Source: Sorangium cellulosum
GTDB taxonomy: Bacteria; Myxococcota_A; Polyangia; Polyangiales; Polyangiaceae
Reading direction: 5' to 3'
Assembly (NCBI RefSeq): GCF_002950945.1
Contig: NZ_CP012673.1
Coordinates: 13,631,501 to 13,695,500 of the forward strand
Length of the DNA stretch: 64,000 bases
Positions 44,145 through 53,008 of this stretch are shown here, piece by piece (the stretch's first letter is position 1; each line of letters starts with the position of its first letter). Position numbers and translations under genes: made by a program. The notes beneath the pieces are model-generated. The model made no database searches. It was not told the DNA's origin and saw only the letters and a list, made by a program, of their open reading frames with translations.

Positions 44145-45203
44145 GTGCCTGCGCCCTGCTCCGACGCCCTGCTCCGGCTCGTCCAGCGCGCCACGGGCCA
44201 CCTCCCGTCGTCGGTGGTCCCGCTGCCGGGCGGCGCGTCGTCGCGGCGTTACCTGCGCGTCGCCACGCCCGCGGGCACGGTGGTGGCGATGGTCATGCCC
44301 GGCGCGGAGCGCGAGGGCGCGGCGGCCGGCGCGGCTCCCGCGGGGTGGCTGTCCGCGCCCGCGCAATGGCCGTTTCTAGAGGTGCACGCGCTGCTCCGGG
44401 AGCGCGGCGTCCGGGTGCCGGCGGTGCTCGCCGAGGACTGCGCGCGCGGCCTCGTCCTGCTGGAGGACCTCGGGGACCGGACGCTCTCGGTCCTCGTCGA
44501 GCGCGAGCCCGCGCTCCGCGCCGAGGTCTACGCGCTCGCCGTGCGCGATCTCGCGCGGGCGCAGCGGGCGCTCGCGTCGCTCCCTCGCGGCTCCGTCGTC
44601 GCCTCCGGCGCGCTCGACGCGACGCTCCTGCGCTGGGAGCTCGACCATTTCCGCGCGTGGGCGCTCGACGCGCGCGGGCTCCGGCTCGGCGAGGCCGCCC
44701 GCGCCGAGTTCGACGCCGTCTCGGAGCGCCTCGCCCGGCGCATCGCCGCGTGGCCGCGCGTCTTCGTTCATCGCGACTACCAGAGCCGCAACCTCATGGT
44801 CCTGGGCGGGCCGGGAGGGGGCCTCGAGATCGCGTGGCTCGACTTCCAGGACGCCCTCCTCGGCCCGCGCGCCTACGATCTCGCGACGCTCCTCACCGAC
44901 TGCTTCCAGGACCTCGATCGTCCCTTCATCGAGGCGCGCCTCGACGATTACGCGGCCGCCGCCGGGCTCGATCGGCCGGCGCGCGACGCGCTCGGCCGCG
45001 AGCTCGACGTGATCGCGGTGCAGCGCAAGCTCAAGGACGCCGGCCGGTTCGTCTTCCTCGACCGCATCGGCGCGGATCCTGGCCTCTTGCGCTACGTCGC
45101 GCCCGCGCTCGCGCGGGCGCGCGCCGCGCTGGAGCGGCTGCGCGACGACGAGGACATGCGCGCTCTCGCGCGGATCCTCGCGCGGGTCATCGCGCCGTCC
45201 TGA
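44145..45203 (+). CDS. AmgK-like sugar kinase (aminoglycoside phosphotransferase fold)
   Basis: A 352-residue kinase of the APH/choline kinase fold. It starts at GTG 44145, which has GGAG five bases upstream. Visible blocks are the glycine loop 'PLPGGASSRRYLRV', 'LVLLEDLGDRTLSVLV', the catalytic 'VFVHRDYQSRNLMVL' with Brenner-type H-x-D, and the metal site 'IAWLDFQDALLGPRAYDLATLLTDC'. These closely resemble AmgK, which phosphorylates the anomeric carbon of N-acetylmuramate/N-acetylglucosamine in cell-wall recycling. The usual partner MurU (nucleotidyltransferase) is not adjacent, so the substrate assignment is an inference from motif similarity. Confidence 0.78.
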   Translation: MPAPCSDALLRLVQRATGHLPSSVVPLPGGASSRRYLRVATPAGTVVAMVMPGAEREGAAAGAAPAGWLSAPAQWPFLEVHALLRERGVRVPAVLAEDCARGLVLLEDLGDRTLSVLVEREPALRAEVYALAVRDLARAQRALASLPRGSVVASGALDATLLRWELDHFRAWALDARGLRLGEAARAEFDAVSERLARRIAAWPRVFVHRDYQSRNLMVLGGPGGGLEIAWLDFQDALLGPRAYDLATLLTDCFQDLDRPFIEARLDDYAAAAGLDRPARDALGRELDVIAVQRKLKDAGRFVFLDRIGADPGLLRYVAPALARARAALERLRDDEDMRALARILARVIAPS

Positions 45204-45242
45204 GGCGAGCGCTCGGCGCGGAGGCGCCGCGCCGCGAGGGCC

Positions 45243-46616
45243 TCAGAGCTCCGACTCCTCGAGGAAGCGCTGGAGGAAGGTGACGGCGCGCTCTTCTCCC
45301 GGCCTCGGGGCGCCGCCGAACACCGCGAACTGGTGCCATATCGAGTCCGAGCTCAGGTGCGCCTCCCGCTCGTCGTCCGCGAGCGCCGAGCACACGTGAT
45401 CCCAGAGCGGGTTTGCGCCGGGCAGATACCCGCTCTTGTCGGGCGGCAGGGCGGAGAAGCGCGCGTCCACGGCGCTGCCCCCGAGGCTCTTCCGGATCGC
45501 CGCGTTGGCGTCCAGCTGGTGGCCGCCGGTGAGCCGGAGCCGGCGCGAGGCGTCGCCGCGGTACCAGCGGAGGATCGTGGCCTCATTCTTGGCGGCGCCG
45601 CGCGCGTCGAAGGCGAACACCTCGCTCACGCGGCCGGCGTTGGCGGCGAGCGCCTGCCAGAGGGGCAGCCCGCCCGCGCTGAAGCCCGCGAGCCCCAGCT
45701 TGCCGAGGTGGACCCCGCCGCGCCCGACCCCGAGCTTCTGCGCGCCCCACAGGAAGCGGATCGCCGCCTCGGCGAGGCCCGGCAGGCTCGCGGTCGCGGC
45801 GGCCCCGAAGCTCGATCCGTTCGGCCACGGGTGCAGCATGACGACCGCCTTGCCGCTCGCGGCGAGCGCCTCCTCGAAGCTGCAGCGGAGGTAGACCCAG
45901 CGGGACTGGTCGCGCGGATCCACCTCGAACACGTCGCGCGCCCAGAACGACGCGCCGGGGTCGGGATCGGGCGTGAGCAGGTATCGATTGAGCCCGAACA
46001 TCTCGTGCCGCTGGTCGACCTTCGTGTAGGCGTACCCTTCGGGTCGGAAGAACACGAGGGCCGAGACCCCGGCGTCCGGCGGCGCCTTGCAGGCCTCCGG
46101 GACGTTCGCGAACCAGATCTTCGGCTCCCCGGCGGTGGCCCCGAGCGCCACGAGCTCGGCGCCGGCCCGGTGGCCCTGCTGGTATTCGTCCGTGGACCTG
46201 GCGTACGCCATCCAGAACGGCGTGATATCGACGAAATCCGTATGGATTTGCGCGACGACGACGCCGGGCGAGCCCGGTGCGGCCTTCACGTCGACGAGCG
46301 GGTGCGCCTGTCCGTACGCCGGGTCCTCGGCGGGCCTGAGCGCCGCCCCGCCGCCGTCGACGTCGAAGGCCTGCTCGACCGACAGGACCTCTTCCTGGAG
46401 GGCCGGGACATCCTCGAACGCCTCGAAGGCCGCCGAGAACCGCGCCTTGAGCGCGACGCGCGCCGCGCCCTCGGGGATCGCGAACTCGCGTAGCCCCGGT
46501 CCGGCGCCGGCCGGCGCGAGCGGCGCGTCGTCCGCCGTGGCCTGCACGTCGGCGAGCGCGTCGGGCAGCAGCGGGCTTCCCGCGTTGCGCCATGTGACCC
46601 GGAGCTTCAGCGGCAT
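45243..46616 (-). CDS. Putative alpha/beta-hydrolase-like protein, unknown
   Basis: A 457-residue cytoplasmic-looking protein without a signal peptide. The only strong motif is 'GKLGLAGFSAGGLPLWQAL' near residue 310, a nucleophile-elbow pattern (G-x-S-x-G) of alpha/beta hydrolases, preceded by 'KAVVMLHPWPNGSSFG' and followed by 'VFAFDARGAAKNEATILRWYRGD'. A histidine near the C-terminus (in 'SIWHQFAVFGG' or 'DHVCSA') could complete a triad. The N-terminal 90 residues look like a separate beta domain. Repeated phrases such as 'QIHTDFVDITPFWMAYARSTDEYQQGHRAG' are not recognised. It converges on the kinase gene with about 40 bases between stops. Confidence 0.7.
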   Translation of the reverse strand: MPLKLRVTWRNAGSPLLPDALADVQATADDAPLAPAGAGPGLREFAIPEGAARVALKARFSAAFEAFEDVPALQEEVLSVEQAFDVDGGGAALRPAEDPAYGQAHPLVDVKAAPGSPGVVVAQIHTDFVDITPFWMAYARSTDEYQQGHRAGAELVALGATAGEPKIWFANVPEACKAPPDAGVSALVFFRPEGYAYTKVDQRHEMFGLNRYLLTPDPDPGASFWARDVFEVDPRDQSRWVYLRCSFEEALAASGKAVVMLHPWPNGSSFGAAATASLPGLAEAAIRFLWGAQKLGVGRGGVHLGKLGLAGFSAGGLPLWQALAANAGRVSEVFAFDARGAAKNEATILRWYRGDASRRLRLTGGHQLDANAAIRKSLGGSAVDARFSALPPDKSGYLPGANPLWDHVCSALADDEREAHLSSDSIWHQFAVFGGAPRPGEERAVTFLQRFLEESEL

Positions 46617-47207
46617 GAGGCGCTCCGGATGACGTGATGCGCGCGTAGCGCGGCTGGGGATCGGGTGGGTCCGGCAGGGCTACCGGCGGCGGGGAGGTGT
46701 CGCTGCGGGGCGGGGTGCACGGTGCCCTCACGATACCGCGCTCGGCACGTGGGGTCAGCCGTGATCCCGGGGTGGACCCGCGGTCGGCTCCGGGCCAGCG
46801 CGACGTGTGCTGTGAGGGAGGCGGGGGGGCGAACGTCCCGGGTCGGGCGCCGAGGACCGGCGCTCAAACAGGCATGCCGGCGAGCGTGGGTGAAGAAGAC
46901 CTAAGGAAGGCCGTCAAGGAAGACTGTCGAGAAGAGCATCAAAAGGAAGACGATCGAGAAGAGAATCAAGGAAGACCGTCGAGAAGAGAATCAAAGCGAA
47001 GGCCGCTACGTAAGATCGTCAGGTAAGACCGTCAAGAAGAGGAGGAAGAAAGACCATCAAGTCAAGGAAGGTGGCGGAGGGTCCCGAGATGGCCCGGAGG
47101 CCCATCCGCCATTTGCGATGGCTCAGCCCATCGCTGCGAATCGAGGGGTGGCGCGGCGGGAGGAGATCGTCGCCTCCGCGACCGGCGCGCCGCCTGGGCT
47201 CAGGTGA
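46617..47207. other. Intergenic region with purine-rich degenerate repeats
   Basis: No convincing gene is found here. The first 270 bases are ordinary GC-rich DNA holding the leader of the hydrolase gene. The middle (46892-47070) is a strikingly purine-rich, lower-GC repeat array described separately. The rest precedes the stop of the CBM2 gene. Confidence 0.6.
46892..47070. repeat. Purine-rich degenerate repeat array
   Basis: Units of about 13 and 25-27 bases built on AAGACCGTCGAGAAGAGAAT recur with drift: AAGACTGTCGAG, AAGACGATCGAG, AAGACCGTCGAG, AAGATCGTCAGG, AAGACCGTCAAG, AAGACCATCAAG. The plus strand is nearly all A and G with TC doublets at regular spacing. Base composition is unlike the surrounding DNA. 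Short Lys/Glu/Arg-rich frames can be read from it, but none has a good start or ribosome site. Confidence 0.75.
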
Positions 47208-48614
47208 CTACTTGTTGGCGCAGAAGCCGAAGTCGACGCTCGCTCCCTTGGAGTTGATCGTGGCGTTGTGTCCCGCGCCGACGAACATGTAATTGCTGTT
47301 GTCCTCCGTGCGCGTGCTGCTCCAGGACTGGCTGACGGTGCCCGTGCCTTGCTTCGGGAGGTAGGCCTTCCACGTGACCGGGCCGTCGCTCGTGCTCGTG
47401 ATCTTCACCGTGGCGCAGTAGCCGCTGCCCCAGTCGTTGTTCTTGGTGACCACGATGCTGGCGCCGCCCTCAACGCTCGCCGTCCCGGAGGTCGTGGGGG
47501 TGGTGGGCGTCGTGGGAGTGGTGGGCGTCGTCGGCGTCGTCGGCGTCGTGGGGGTGGTGGGCGTCGTCGGCGTCGTGGGGGTGGTGGGCGTCGTCGGCGT
47601 CGTCCCCTTCACGCTCGCGATGAAGTTGTCGTACGTCGAGGCGCTGCCCTCCATCGAGAGCATCACCATCGCGATGCCCATGTCGACCGCCTGGGCGATG
47701 TTGTTCACGTTCTGCCAGCTCGAGTCCTGCGGGATCGACCCGCCGCCGAAGGTGTACGCGTCGACGACGACGAGCGGCAGGCCGAGCGCGGAGGTGATAT
47801 CCCGGTAGGTGTAGTTGTCGATCTTGCCCGTCGTGAATGAGAACTGCTTGCCCGTGAGCCCGACGTACTTGACCACCTCGCGATCCCACTGCGCGTAGAA
47901 GTCGCGCGCGGACGCCCTGAACTTGGTCTTGTCCGCGCTGTACCAGGGGCTGAAGTCGATGACCACCTTGCACGAGGTGCAGTTGTTCTTGATGGCGCCG
48001 AGGATCCTGTTCATGTAGCCGTTGGACTCGTCGAGCGTGAAGGCGTTCGTCTGGTGCGTCTCAGAGAACTGGAACCAGTCCGGCTCGATGTGGATCAAGG
48101 CCTCTTTCGAGCCCACGATGCCGCTGATTTTTTCCGCCGCCTTGGCGTACGTGTTGACGATCTTGTCGATGTTGTTGACGTCGCGAATGAAGTCCGCGCC
48201 CTTCTGGCAGAGCGGCTTCGACGTGTTGCCGTCGCAGTCGTCGTTGGAGCCGAGCCCCTTCTTCGTCGTGTCCGTGGCGATGTAGCCGAAGAAGTACGGG
48301 GTCTTCCCCGCCTGGATGATCGTCCGCGCCTTGCTCTCGTGCGTGCTGGTGAACCCGTTCGAGAGGAGCCAGTCGCCGACGACGACCGTGTCGACGCGCT
48401 GCGGTCCCGACTGGGACGACCAGTTCTGGCTCCACTGGGGCGCAACGCCGAAGCGCATCTGCGATGCGGCTGCGGCTGCTGCTGCCTCCTCGGCGAAAAT
48501 CTCGTTCTCTTCGGCGCCGTAGCCGTCCTCCGGGGAGACGACGCACCCGCCGAGCGCGGCGGTCATGCACCATACGATCCCGGCACCGAAAAGCGAACCC
48601 TTGATCTTCGTCAT
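47208..48614 (-). CDS. Secreted lipoprotein: TIM-barrel-like domain, Thr-Pro linker, CBM2-type domain
   Basis: A 468-residue exported protein. The ATG at 48614 has GGAG seven bases upstream and begins a signal ending in ALGGC, a lipobox. Residues about 45-330 look like an (alpha/beta)8 glycoside-hydrolase-type domain, with candidate acidic residues in 'ALIHIEPDWFQF' and 'KVVIDFSPWYS'. A linker of about ten TPT repeats follows. The last 95 residues resemble a family 2 cellulose-binding module: Cys near each end and exposed-type tryptophans ('NNDWGSGYCATVKI', 'VTWKAYLPKQG', 'SQSWSS'). It may attach to and cut a plant or microbial polysaccharide. The family of the catalytic part was not identified. 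Confidence 0.78.
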   Translation of the reverse strand: MTKIKGSLFGAGIVWCMTAALGGCVVSPEDGYGAEENEIFAEEAAAAAAASQMRFGVAPQWSQNWSSQSGPQRVDTVVVGDWLLSNGFTSTHESKARTIIQAGKTPYFFGYIATDTTKKGLGSNDDCDGNTSKPLCQKGADFIRDVNNIDKIVNTYAKAAEKISGIVGSKEALIHIEPDWFQFSETHQTNAFTLDESNGYMNRILGAIKNNCTSCKVVIDFSPWYSADKTKFRASARDFYAQWDREVVKYVGLTGKQFSFTTGKIDNYTYRDITSALGLPLVVVDAYTFGGGSIPQDSSWQNVNNIAQAVDMGIAMVMLSMEGSASTYDNFIASVKGTTPTTPTTPTTPTTPTTPTTPTTPTTPTTPTTPTTPTTSGTASVEGGASIVVTKNNDWGSGYCATVKITSTSDGPVTWKAYLPKQGTGTVSQSWSSTRTEDNSNYMFVGAGHNATINSKGASVDFGFCANK

Positions 48615-49374
48615 CTGCGTTCTCCAAGTGGCCGCGCGGCTCGACGCCGCAGCGGATATTTTCACTCCCGAGTGCCAGCTTCAGCTTGGCGCGGGGCACT
48701 TGTTGAAGGTGGCTCGGGTAACTGCAACCGCCGGGCCATCGCCGCACAAGATCGGTAAACGCCGATTCCCAGGCAGATTTTCGACGATGCCTGTCCGCGC
48801 GAGATGGTGATTCAGCCGCTGGAGTGGATCGGCGATCCGGTGCACGGACGATCCACCATGAAACCCCTGATCCACGGCAGAAAACGGCGATCTGCGCGCA
48901 TCAACGGCCTCGGACGTCGGTCGATCTGCGCGAATTGCACTTGTGGTTTCCGCTTGTCGCACCAGCGCATGAGCGGATTGCGCGCGCGGTGAGAGCGGAA
49001 AAATCAGGGCGAGTGCCGTCTCGGAGCCCCGCTCCGCGAGAAAATTCGGCCCAATCGCAACAACCCATCGTGTGCGACATGCTCCGACATGAGACGAAAG
49101 AGGGTGAAATCTGGGGCGAAGCACCAGAAGACGGGATGAGGAACAGCGAGGCAGATACGCGGAAATGCGAGCTGAAGAGACGATTGAAGCGAGAGAAGCG
49201 AACGAGGCCGGCAGAACACGAGAGGCGAGAGGACAGAAGATGCCGGAGCCGACGGGCATGCCAGGGCGGAAAGTGCTTGAACTTGGGCTGCTGGTCAGGT
49301 AGTGTGTACCTATTTCAAACCGCTCAGCCCTCTAGTCGTCTGCCCCCGATGAACGGAATCCACGGAGTGAAGCG
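48615..49374. other. Divergent intergenic region between CBM2 lipoprotein and ABC ATPase
   Basis: This 760-base gap has lower GC than its surroundings, especially 49000-49330. The side next to the lipoprotein holds a sigma-54-type promoter candidate (48723-48738). The side next to the ABC gene has an AT-richer patch around 49300-49320 (GTGTACCTATTTCAAACC) that could be a promoter. No gene or recognised riboswitch fold was found. Confidence 0.55.
48723..48738 (-). promoter_or_regulatory. Sigma-54-type promoter candidate for the CBM2 lipoprotein
   Basis: Minus-strand TGGCCCGGCGGTTGCA has GG and GC exactly 10 bases apart and differs from the consensus TGGCAYRN4TTGCW at a single position. It lies about 110 bases upstream of the ATG at 48614 on the correct strand. 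Confidence 0.55.
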
Positions 49375-50169
49375 ATGAGCGCGCCGCCTCTCATCGAGAT
49401 CGAGAACGCCGAGGTCTATCGCGGCGACACGCGCGTCTTCGAGGGCCTGTCGCTGCGCATCGAGCAGGGCGAGAGCACCGCGATCCTCGGGCCGAACGGG
49501 GCCGGGAAGTCGACGCTGCTCCGGCTGCTCTCGCGGGAGATCTACCCGGTCCACCGCGAGGGCTCGGGCGTGCGGATCCTCGGGCGCGAGCGGTGGGAGG
49601 TCTCCGCGCTGCGGCGCAGGCTGGGGCTCGTGTCGTACGAGCTCCAGATGGCCTATCCGCGGGAGGTCCGCGGGCTCGACGTGGTGCTCTCCGGGTTCTT
49701 CGCGAGCGCCGGGCTGCACGAGCACCAGCCGCCGACGGCCGCGCACCGGGCGCGGGCCGGGGAGGTGCTCCGGGGGCTCGGCGTCGCGCACCTCGGCGAC
49801 AAACCCATCGCGGAGATGTCCGCCGGCGAGCAGCGGCGCTGCCTGCTCGGGCGCGCCCTCGTGCACGACCCCGAGGCGCTCGTGCTCGACGAGCCGACGA
49901 CGAGCCTCGACCTGAAGGCCGCGATCGAGCTCGTCGCCCTGCTCCGGCGCCTCGTGCAGCAGGGCAAGACGCTCGTGCTCGTGACGCACCACGTGCAGGA
50001 GATCCCGCCCGAGATCGAGCGGGTCGTCCTGCTCGGCAAGGGCCGCGTCGCCGCCGACGGCCCGAAGCGCGCGGTGCTGACGGACGAGAACCTGTCGCGG
50101 CTGTTCGACGTGCCGCTCTCCGTCGTCGAGCGCGACGGGTTCTTCCAGGTCTTCCCCCGCGCGCCCTGA
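49375..50169 (+). CDS. ABC transporter ATP-binding protein
   Basis: A 264-residue ATPase subunit. The Walker A is 'GPNGAGKST' near residue 40, the Q-loop region 'LVSYELQMAYPREV', the signature 'MSAGEQRR' and the Walker B 'ALVLDEPTTSLD', followed by the switch His in 'LVTHHVQEI'. All functional motifs are intact. Overall it resembles stand-alone ATPases of the iron/molybdate importer type, but there is no permease or binding protein beside it, so the cargo cannot be told. ATG 49375 has GGAG seven bases upstream. It converges on the FAD-type oxidoreductase gene. Confidence 0.9.
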   Translation: MSAPPLIEIENAEVYRGDTRVFEGLSLRIEQGESTAILGPNGAGKSTLLRLLSREIYPVHREGSGVRILGRERWEVSALRRRLGLVSYELQMAYPREVRGLDVVLSGFFASAGLHEHQPPTAAHRARAGEVLRGLGVAHLGDKPIAEMSAGEQRRCLLGRALVHDPEALVLDEPTTSLDLKAAIELVALLRRLVQQGKTLVLVTHHVQEIPPEIERVVLLGKGRVAADGPKRAVLTDENLSRLFDVPLSVVERDGFFQVFPRAP

Positions 50170-50244
50170 CCCGGGCCGCGGCGCGCGGCCGGAGCGCCCC
50201 CGTCCCCCGGGCGCGCGCGTGTGGCGCTCGGAAGACCGCCCGCG

Positions 50245-51873
50245 TCAGCCGATCTCGACCTTGCTCCACATGTCCCGCCGCATCCGCTCCTTGCGCCGGT
50301 CGGTCCGGGTCACGAGGCGCGCCGCGCCCCAGGCCGCGAGCAGCTGGCCCTCCTGACCGAGGCCGGGCAACACGCTGCGGCCGACGAGCAGCGTCCGCTC
50401 GATCGGCCCGCGGATCGGCTCGCCCGCGAGCCCGAGGTAGCCGGGCGGGTCGACCTCGAGCTGCCGCACCATCGGCTCGGCGCCCGGGGCGGCGCCCTTC
50501 AGCGCGGCGCGCTCGACGAGGCGGCGGCGCGCGCCGTCGTAGAGCCACACGGGCAGGCCGTCGTGCACCGAGTCGACGAGCACGAGGTGGCGCTCGAGGA
50601 AAGGGAGCTCGGCGAGCAGCGCGTCGAGCACCGCCTGGCGCGCCTCCAGCAGCGAGAGCGGGCCCCGGTCGGGGAGCAGGATCTCCGCCACGAGCAGCGT
50701 GTCGGTCGAGGGCGGCGGGAGGTCGCAGCGCTGGAGGTGGACCACGGGGCGCGCGGGCCCGGCGGGGCGCGCGGGGCGCGGCGAGCTCGGCCGGGCGCCG
50801 GCGTCGCCGGCCGCGCGCGGCGGGGAGCTCGGCCGGACGGCGACGCCGGCCGGCGCGGACTGGAACGGCAGCAGGAGCGACTCCGGGCCGAGCGGCTCGG
50901 GCAGGCCCTCGCGGCGCACGATGAGCGACACGACGAAGCGGCCGACCGACGAGGTGATGCGCGGCCACTCGCGCAGCGCGCGCTTGTGGATGCCCTCGCC
51001 GCCGGACAGGCTCGCGAGCGTCTCGCCGTCCATGTCCGTGATCACGAAGCTGCTGCCGTTCGGGTGGTCGTCGCCGTCGAGCACGACCCCGGCGGCGGTG
51101 CCGCGGCGGACGTGGACCGCGGCGGCGCGCTCGTCGAGCAGGCAGCGGCCGCCGTGGGCGAGGATGCGCTCGACGAGGAACTCCTCGAGCTCCTCCTCGC
51201 CGCGGGGGAGCATCATGAGCCCGCGCGTCCACGCCCCGTGCAGGCGCGCCACCGCGAACGGGGGCGGGAGCGCCGAGAGGTCGGTGGCGAAGAGGACCGA
51301 CTGCGCGACGATGGAGCGGAAGAGGTGGCCGCGCGGGAACTCGACGAGCAGATCGGCGTCGGGCTCCGCGCGGGCGTACGGGAGCATCGCGGCGTAACGC
51401 GCGGTCTCGCGCCGCTCCCAGAAGGTGCCCGGGGGCCAGACGGCGTCGTGCGAGAACGCGTCGTCGGCGGCGCCGTTGACGTAGGCGAGCTCGGCGTAGA
51501 GCTCGTCGACGACGCGCCGGAGCTCGGGGAACTCGCGGTCGATCTCGCGGCCGAAGAGGACCATGTCGGGCGGCACGTCGAGGCGCCGGCGGGGCGAGAC
51601 GGCCTGCAGCATGGGCGCGGCGGGCACGATGCGGCGCTTCCAGGTCTGCGACTGGGCGAGCTCGACGAGGAAGCGGCGCCACGCCGGCGAGGGCTCGGCG
51701 AGCATGGTGAAGGCGCGGCGGCGGAGGGCGTGCTGGTCGAGCCGGTAGGTGGGCGGGCGCTCGCCGTGGCCGACGACCATCACGGTGAAGTCGCGCCGCG
51801 CGAGCAGCGCCGCGGCCGTGAGCGCGCCGATGGAGCGGCCGAGGACGATGACGTCGTAGTGCTTGTGGATCAC
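50245..51873 (-). CDS. FAD/NAD(P)-binding oxidoreductase, phytoene-desaturase-like
   Basis: A 542-residue protein. The N-terminus 'YDVIVLGRSIGALTAAALLARRDFTVMVVGHGE' is a Rossmann dinucleotide fold, though the glycine pattern is altered (GRSIGA rather than GxGxxG). Later blocks are typical of desaturase/amine-oxidase-like flavoproteins: 'LPRGEEELEEFLVERILAHGGRCLLDERAAAVHVRRGTAAGVVLDGD' and the C-terminal 'ERTLLVGRSVLPGLGQEGQLLAAWGAARLV', where the FAD motif would be. A Pro/Ala-rich insert occurs around residues 350-380. The GTG at 51873 overlaps the purN stop (GTGA), so it is coupled to purN. The substrate is unknown. Confidence 0.8.
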   Translation of the reverse strand: MIHKHYDVIVLGRSIGALTAAALLARRDFTVMVVGHGERPPTYRLDQHALRRRAFTMLAEPSPAWRRFLVELAQSQTWKRRIVPAAPMLQAVSPRRRLDVPPDMVLFGREIDREFPELRRVVDELYAELAYVNGAADDAFSHDAVWPPGTFWERRETARYAAMLPYARAEPDADLLVEFPRGHLFRSIVAQSVLFATDLSALPPPFAVARLHGAWTRGLMMLPRGEEELEEFLVERILAHGGRCLLDERAAAVHVRRGTAAGVVLDGDDHPNGSSFVITDMDGETLASLSGGEGIHKRALREWPRITSSVGRFVVSLIVRREGLPEPLGPESLLLPFQSAPAGVAVRPSSPPRAAGDAGARPSSPRPARPAGPARPVVHLQRCDLPPPSTDTLLVAEILLPDRGPLSLLEARQAVLDALLAELPFLERHLVLVDSVHDGLPVWLYDGARRRLVERAALKGAAPGAEPMVRQLEVDPPGYLGLAGEPIRGPIERTLLVGRSVLPGLGQEGQLLAAWGAARLVTRTDRRKERMRRDMWSKVEIG

Positions 51874-52574
51874 GCCCCTTCCCCGACTTCTCCGACGTCT
51901 CCGCGCGCGCGGCCGCCCTGGGCGAGCCCGAGCGCGGTGTCGACGCCGGCGATCGACGCGCGCGAGCGCCCGCCGGGCGCGGCGGGCGGCGTGACCTCCA
52001 GGCGCCCCTCGGCGATCCACGAGAGCGCGCGGACGAGCAGGGCGTGCTCCTGGACGAGGATGCGCGCGGCGAGGGCGTCGCGGTCGTCGCCGTCGAGCAC
52101 GGGGACGGCGGCCTGCGCGAGGATCGGCCCGGTGTCGGTGCCGGCGTCGACGAGGTGCACGGTGCAGCCGGTGATGCGCACGCCGTGCGAGAGCGCCTGC
52201 TGCTGGGCGTCGACGCCGGGGAAGGCGGGCAGGAGCGAGGGGTGGATGTTGACGACCCGGTGCGGGAAGGCGTCGAGGAAGGTGCTCGTGAGCAGGCGCA
52301 TGAAGCCGGCGAGGACGACCCAGGTGGCGCCGGCCTCGCGGAGGGCGTCGATGGCGGCGGCGTCGAAGCTGTGGCGATCGGCGAAGCCCTTGTGCGGGAG
52401 GACCAGGGTCGGGACGCCGGCGCGCTCGGCGCGGGCGAGGCCTTCGACGCCGGGCTGGTTCGAGAGGACGAGCCGCACGCGGGCGTCGAGGCGGCCGGCG
52501 GCGATCGCGTCGAGGATCGCCTGGAGGTTCGAGCCGCGGCCGGAGATCAGGACGCCGAGATCGAGGGAGGGCAT
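51870..52574 (-). CDS. purN: Phosphoribosylglycinamide formyltransferase PurN
   Basis: A 234-residue enzyme of purine synthesis that formylates GAR using 10-formyl-tetrahydrofolate. The N-terminal 'LGVLISGRGSNLQAI' is the phosphate-binding loop. The catalytic triad is visible as N109 and H111 in 'VVNIHPSLLPAFPG' and D147 in 'VDAGTDTGPI'. The last 30 residues are a low-complexity Gly/Arg/Ala tail beyond the usual family length. It is coupled to the flavoprotein gene downstream. Its usual neighbour purM is about 9 kb upstream on the same strand. Confidence 0.93.
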   Translation of the reverse strand: MPSLDLGVLISGRGSNLQAILDAIAAGRLDARVRLVLSNQPGVEGLARAERAGVPTLVLPHKGFADRHSFDAAAIDALREAGATWVVLAGFMRLLTSTFLDAFPHRVVNIHPSLLPAFPGVDAQQQALSHGVRITGCTVHLVDAGTDTGPILAQAAVPVLDGDDRDALAARILVQEHALLVRALSWIAEGRLEVTPPAAPGGRSRASIAGVDTALGLAQGGRARGDVGEVGEGA

Positions 52575-52848
52575 GCCAGGGCAGATACTACGGCGGCGGC
52601 GGGCGCGGGAGAGATCCGGGCCGGCGCGGTGGTGACGGCCGGCCGGGGGCCCGCGCCCGCGCTGCGCGGGCCGTTTCCTGTCCCACCGAGCGCGCGTCGC
52701 GCGACGCGCCGGGCGCCGCCCGAGCCCGGCGGCGCGCTCGGCTCCCGGCCACGAGGAAGCCCGGGGCGCCGCGGCTCGTCAGTCAGGGGCGCGCTCAGCT
52801 GGCCTGCCCGGGTGGCAGGCGCCCCCTCACGCGCGGGCAGGCACGTGT

Positions 52849-52883
52849 TGGCACGCTGGCACGTTGGCACGTTGGCACGCGCG
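52849..52883. repeat. TGGCACG array upstream of S11-like copy 1
   Basis: Four or five copies of TTGGCACGCTGGCACG-like units, followed by GCGCGC. The array lies 110-145 bases upstream of the -24 element at 52993, a distance usual for activator sites of sigma-54 promoters. Confidence 0.75.
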
Positions 52884-52992
52884 CCTTCACGCGCGGGCAA
52901 GCCGCTCGGATCGGCTGCGTTGATCGGGATCTCGCGCGGTGAACGACCCCTCCGCCGCCGGAGCCGGCGACCGAGGGGGATGAATCACGCGC

Positions 52993-53008
52993 TGGTATGG
53001 GCGTTGCT
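52993..53008 (+). promoter_or_regulatory. Sigma-54-type promoter of S11-like copy 1
   Basis: TGGTATGGGCGTTGCT fits the -24/-12 consensus TGGYAYRN4TTGCW at every conserved position, with GG and GC 10 bases apart. The same 16 bases occur before copy 2. The transcript would have a leader of about 145 bases. Confidence 0.7.

Noticed and set aside
40241-44194. Single 1317-residue frame covering VgrG and DUF2169
   Set aside because: The VgrG portion starts at 41695 with a good ribosome site; upstream the frame shadows the DUF2169 gene, which has its own start.
46697-47026. Lys/Glu/Arg-rich small protein encoded by the purine-rich array
   Set aside because: It has no ribosome site, and the composition follows directly from the DNA repeat; kept as a repeat rather than a gene.
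47490-47606. Regular short repeats suggesting a CRISPR or VNTR
   Set aside because: They are 9-base units encoding the Thr-Pro linker of the CBM2 lipoprotein; there are no spacers.
48615-48810. c-di-GMP (GEMM) riboswitch in the CBM2 gene leader
   Set aside because: The conserved AGGGCAAACC and GGGACGCAAAGCC blocks are not present; the notable element is a promoter-like sequence.
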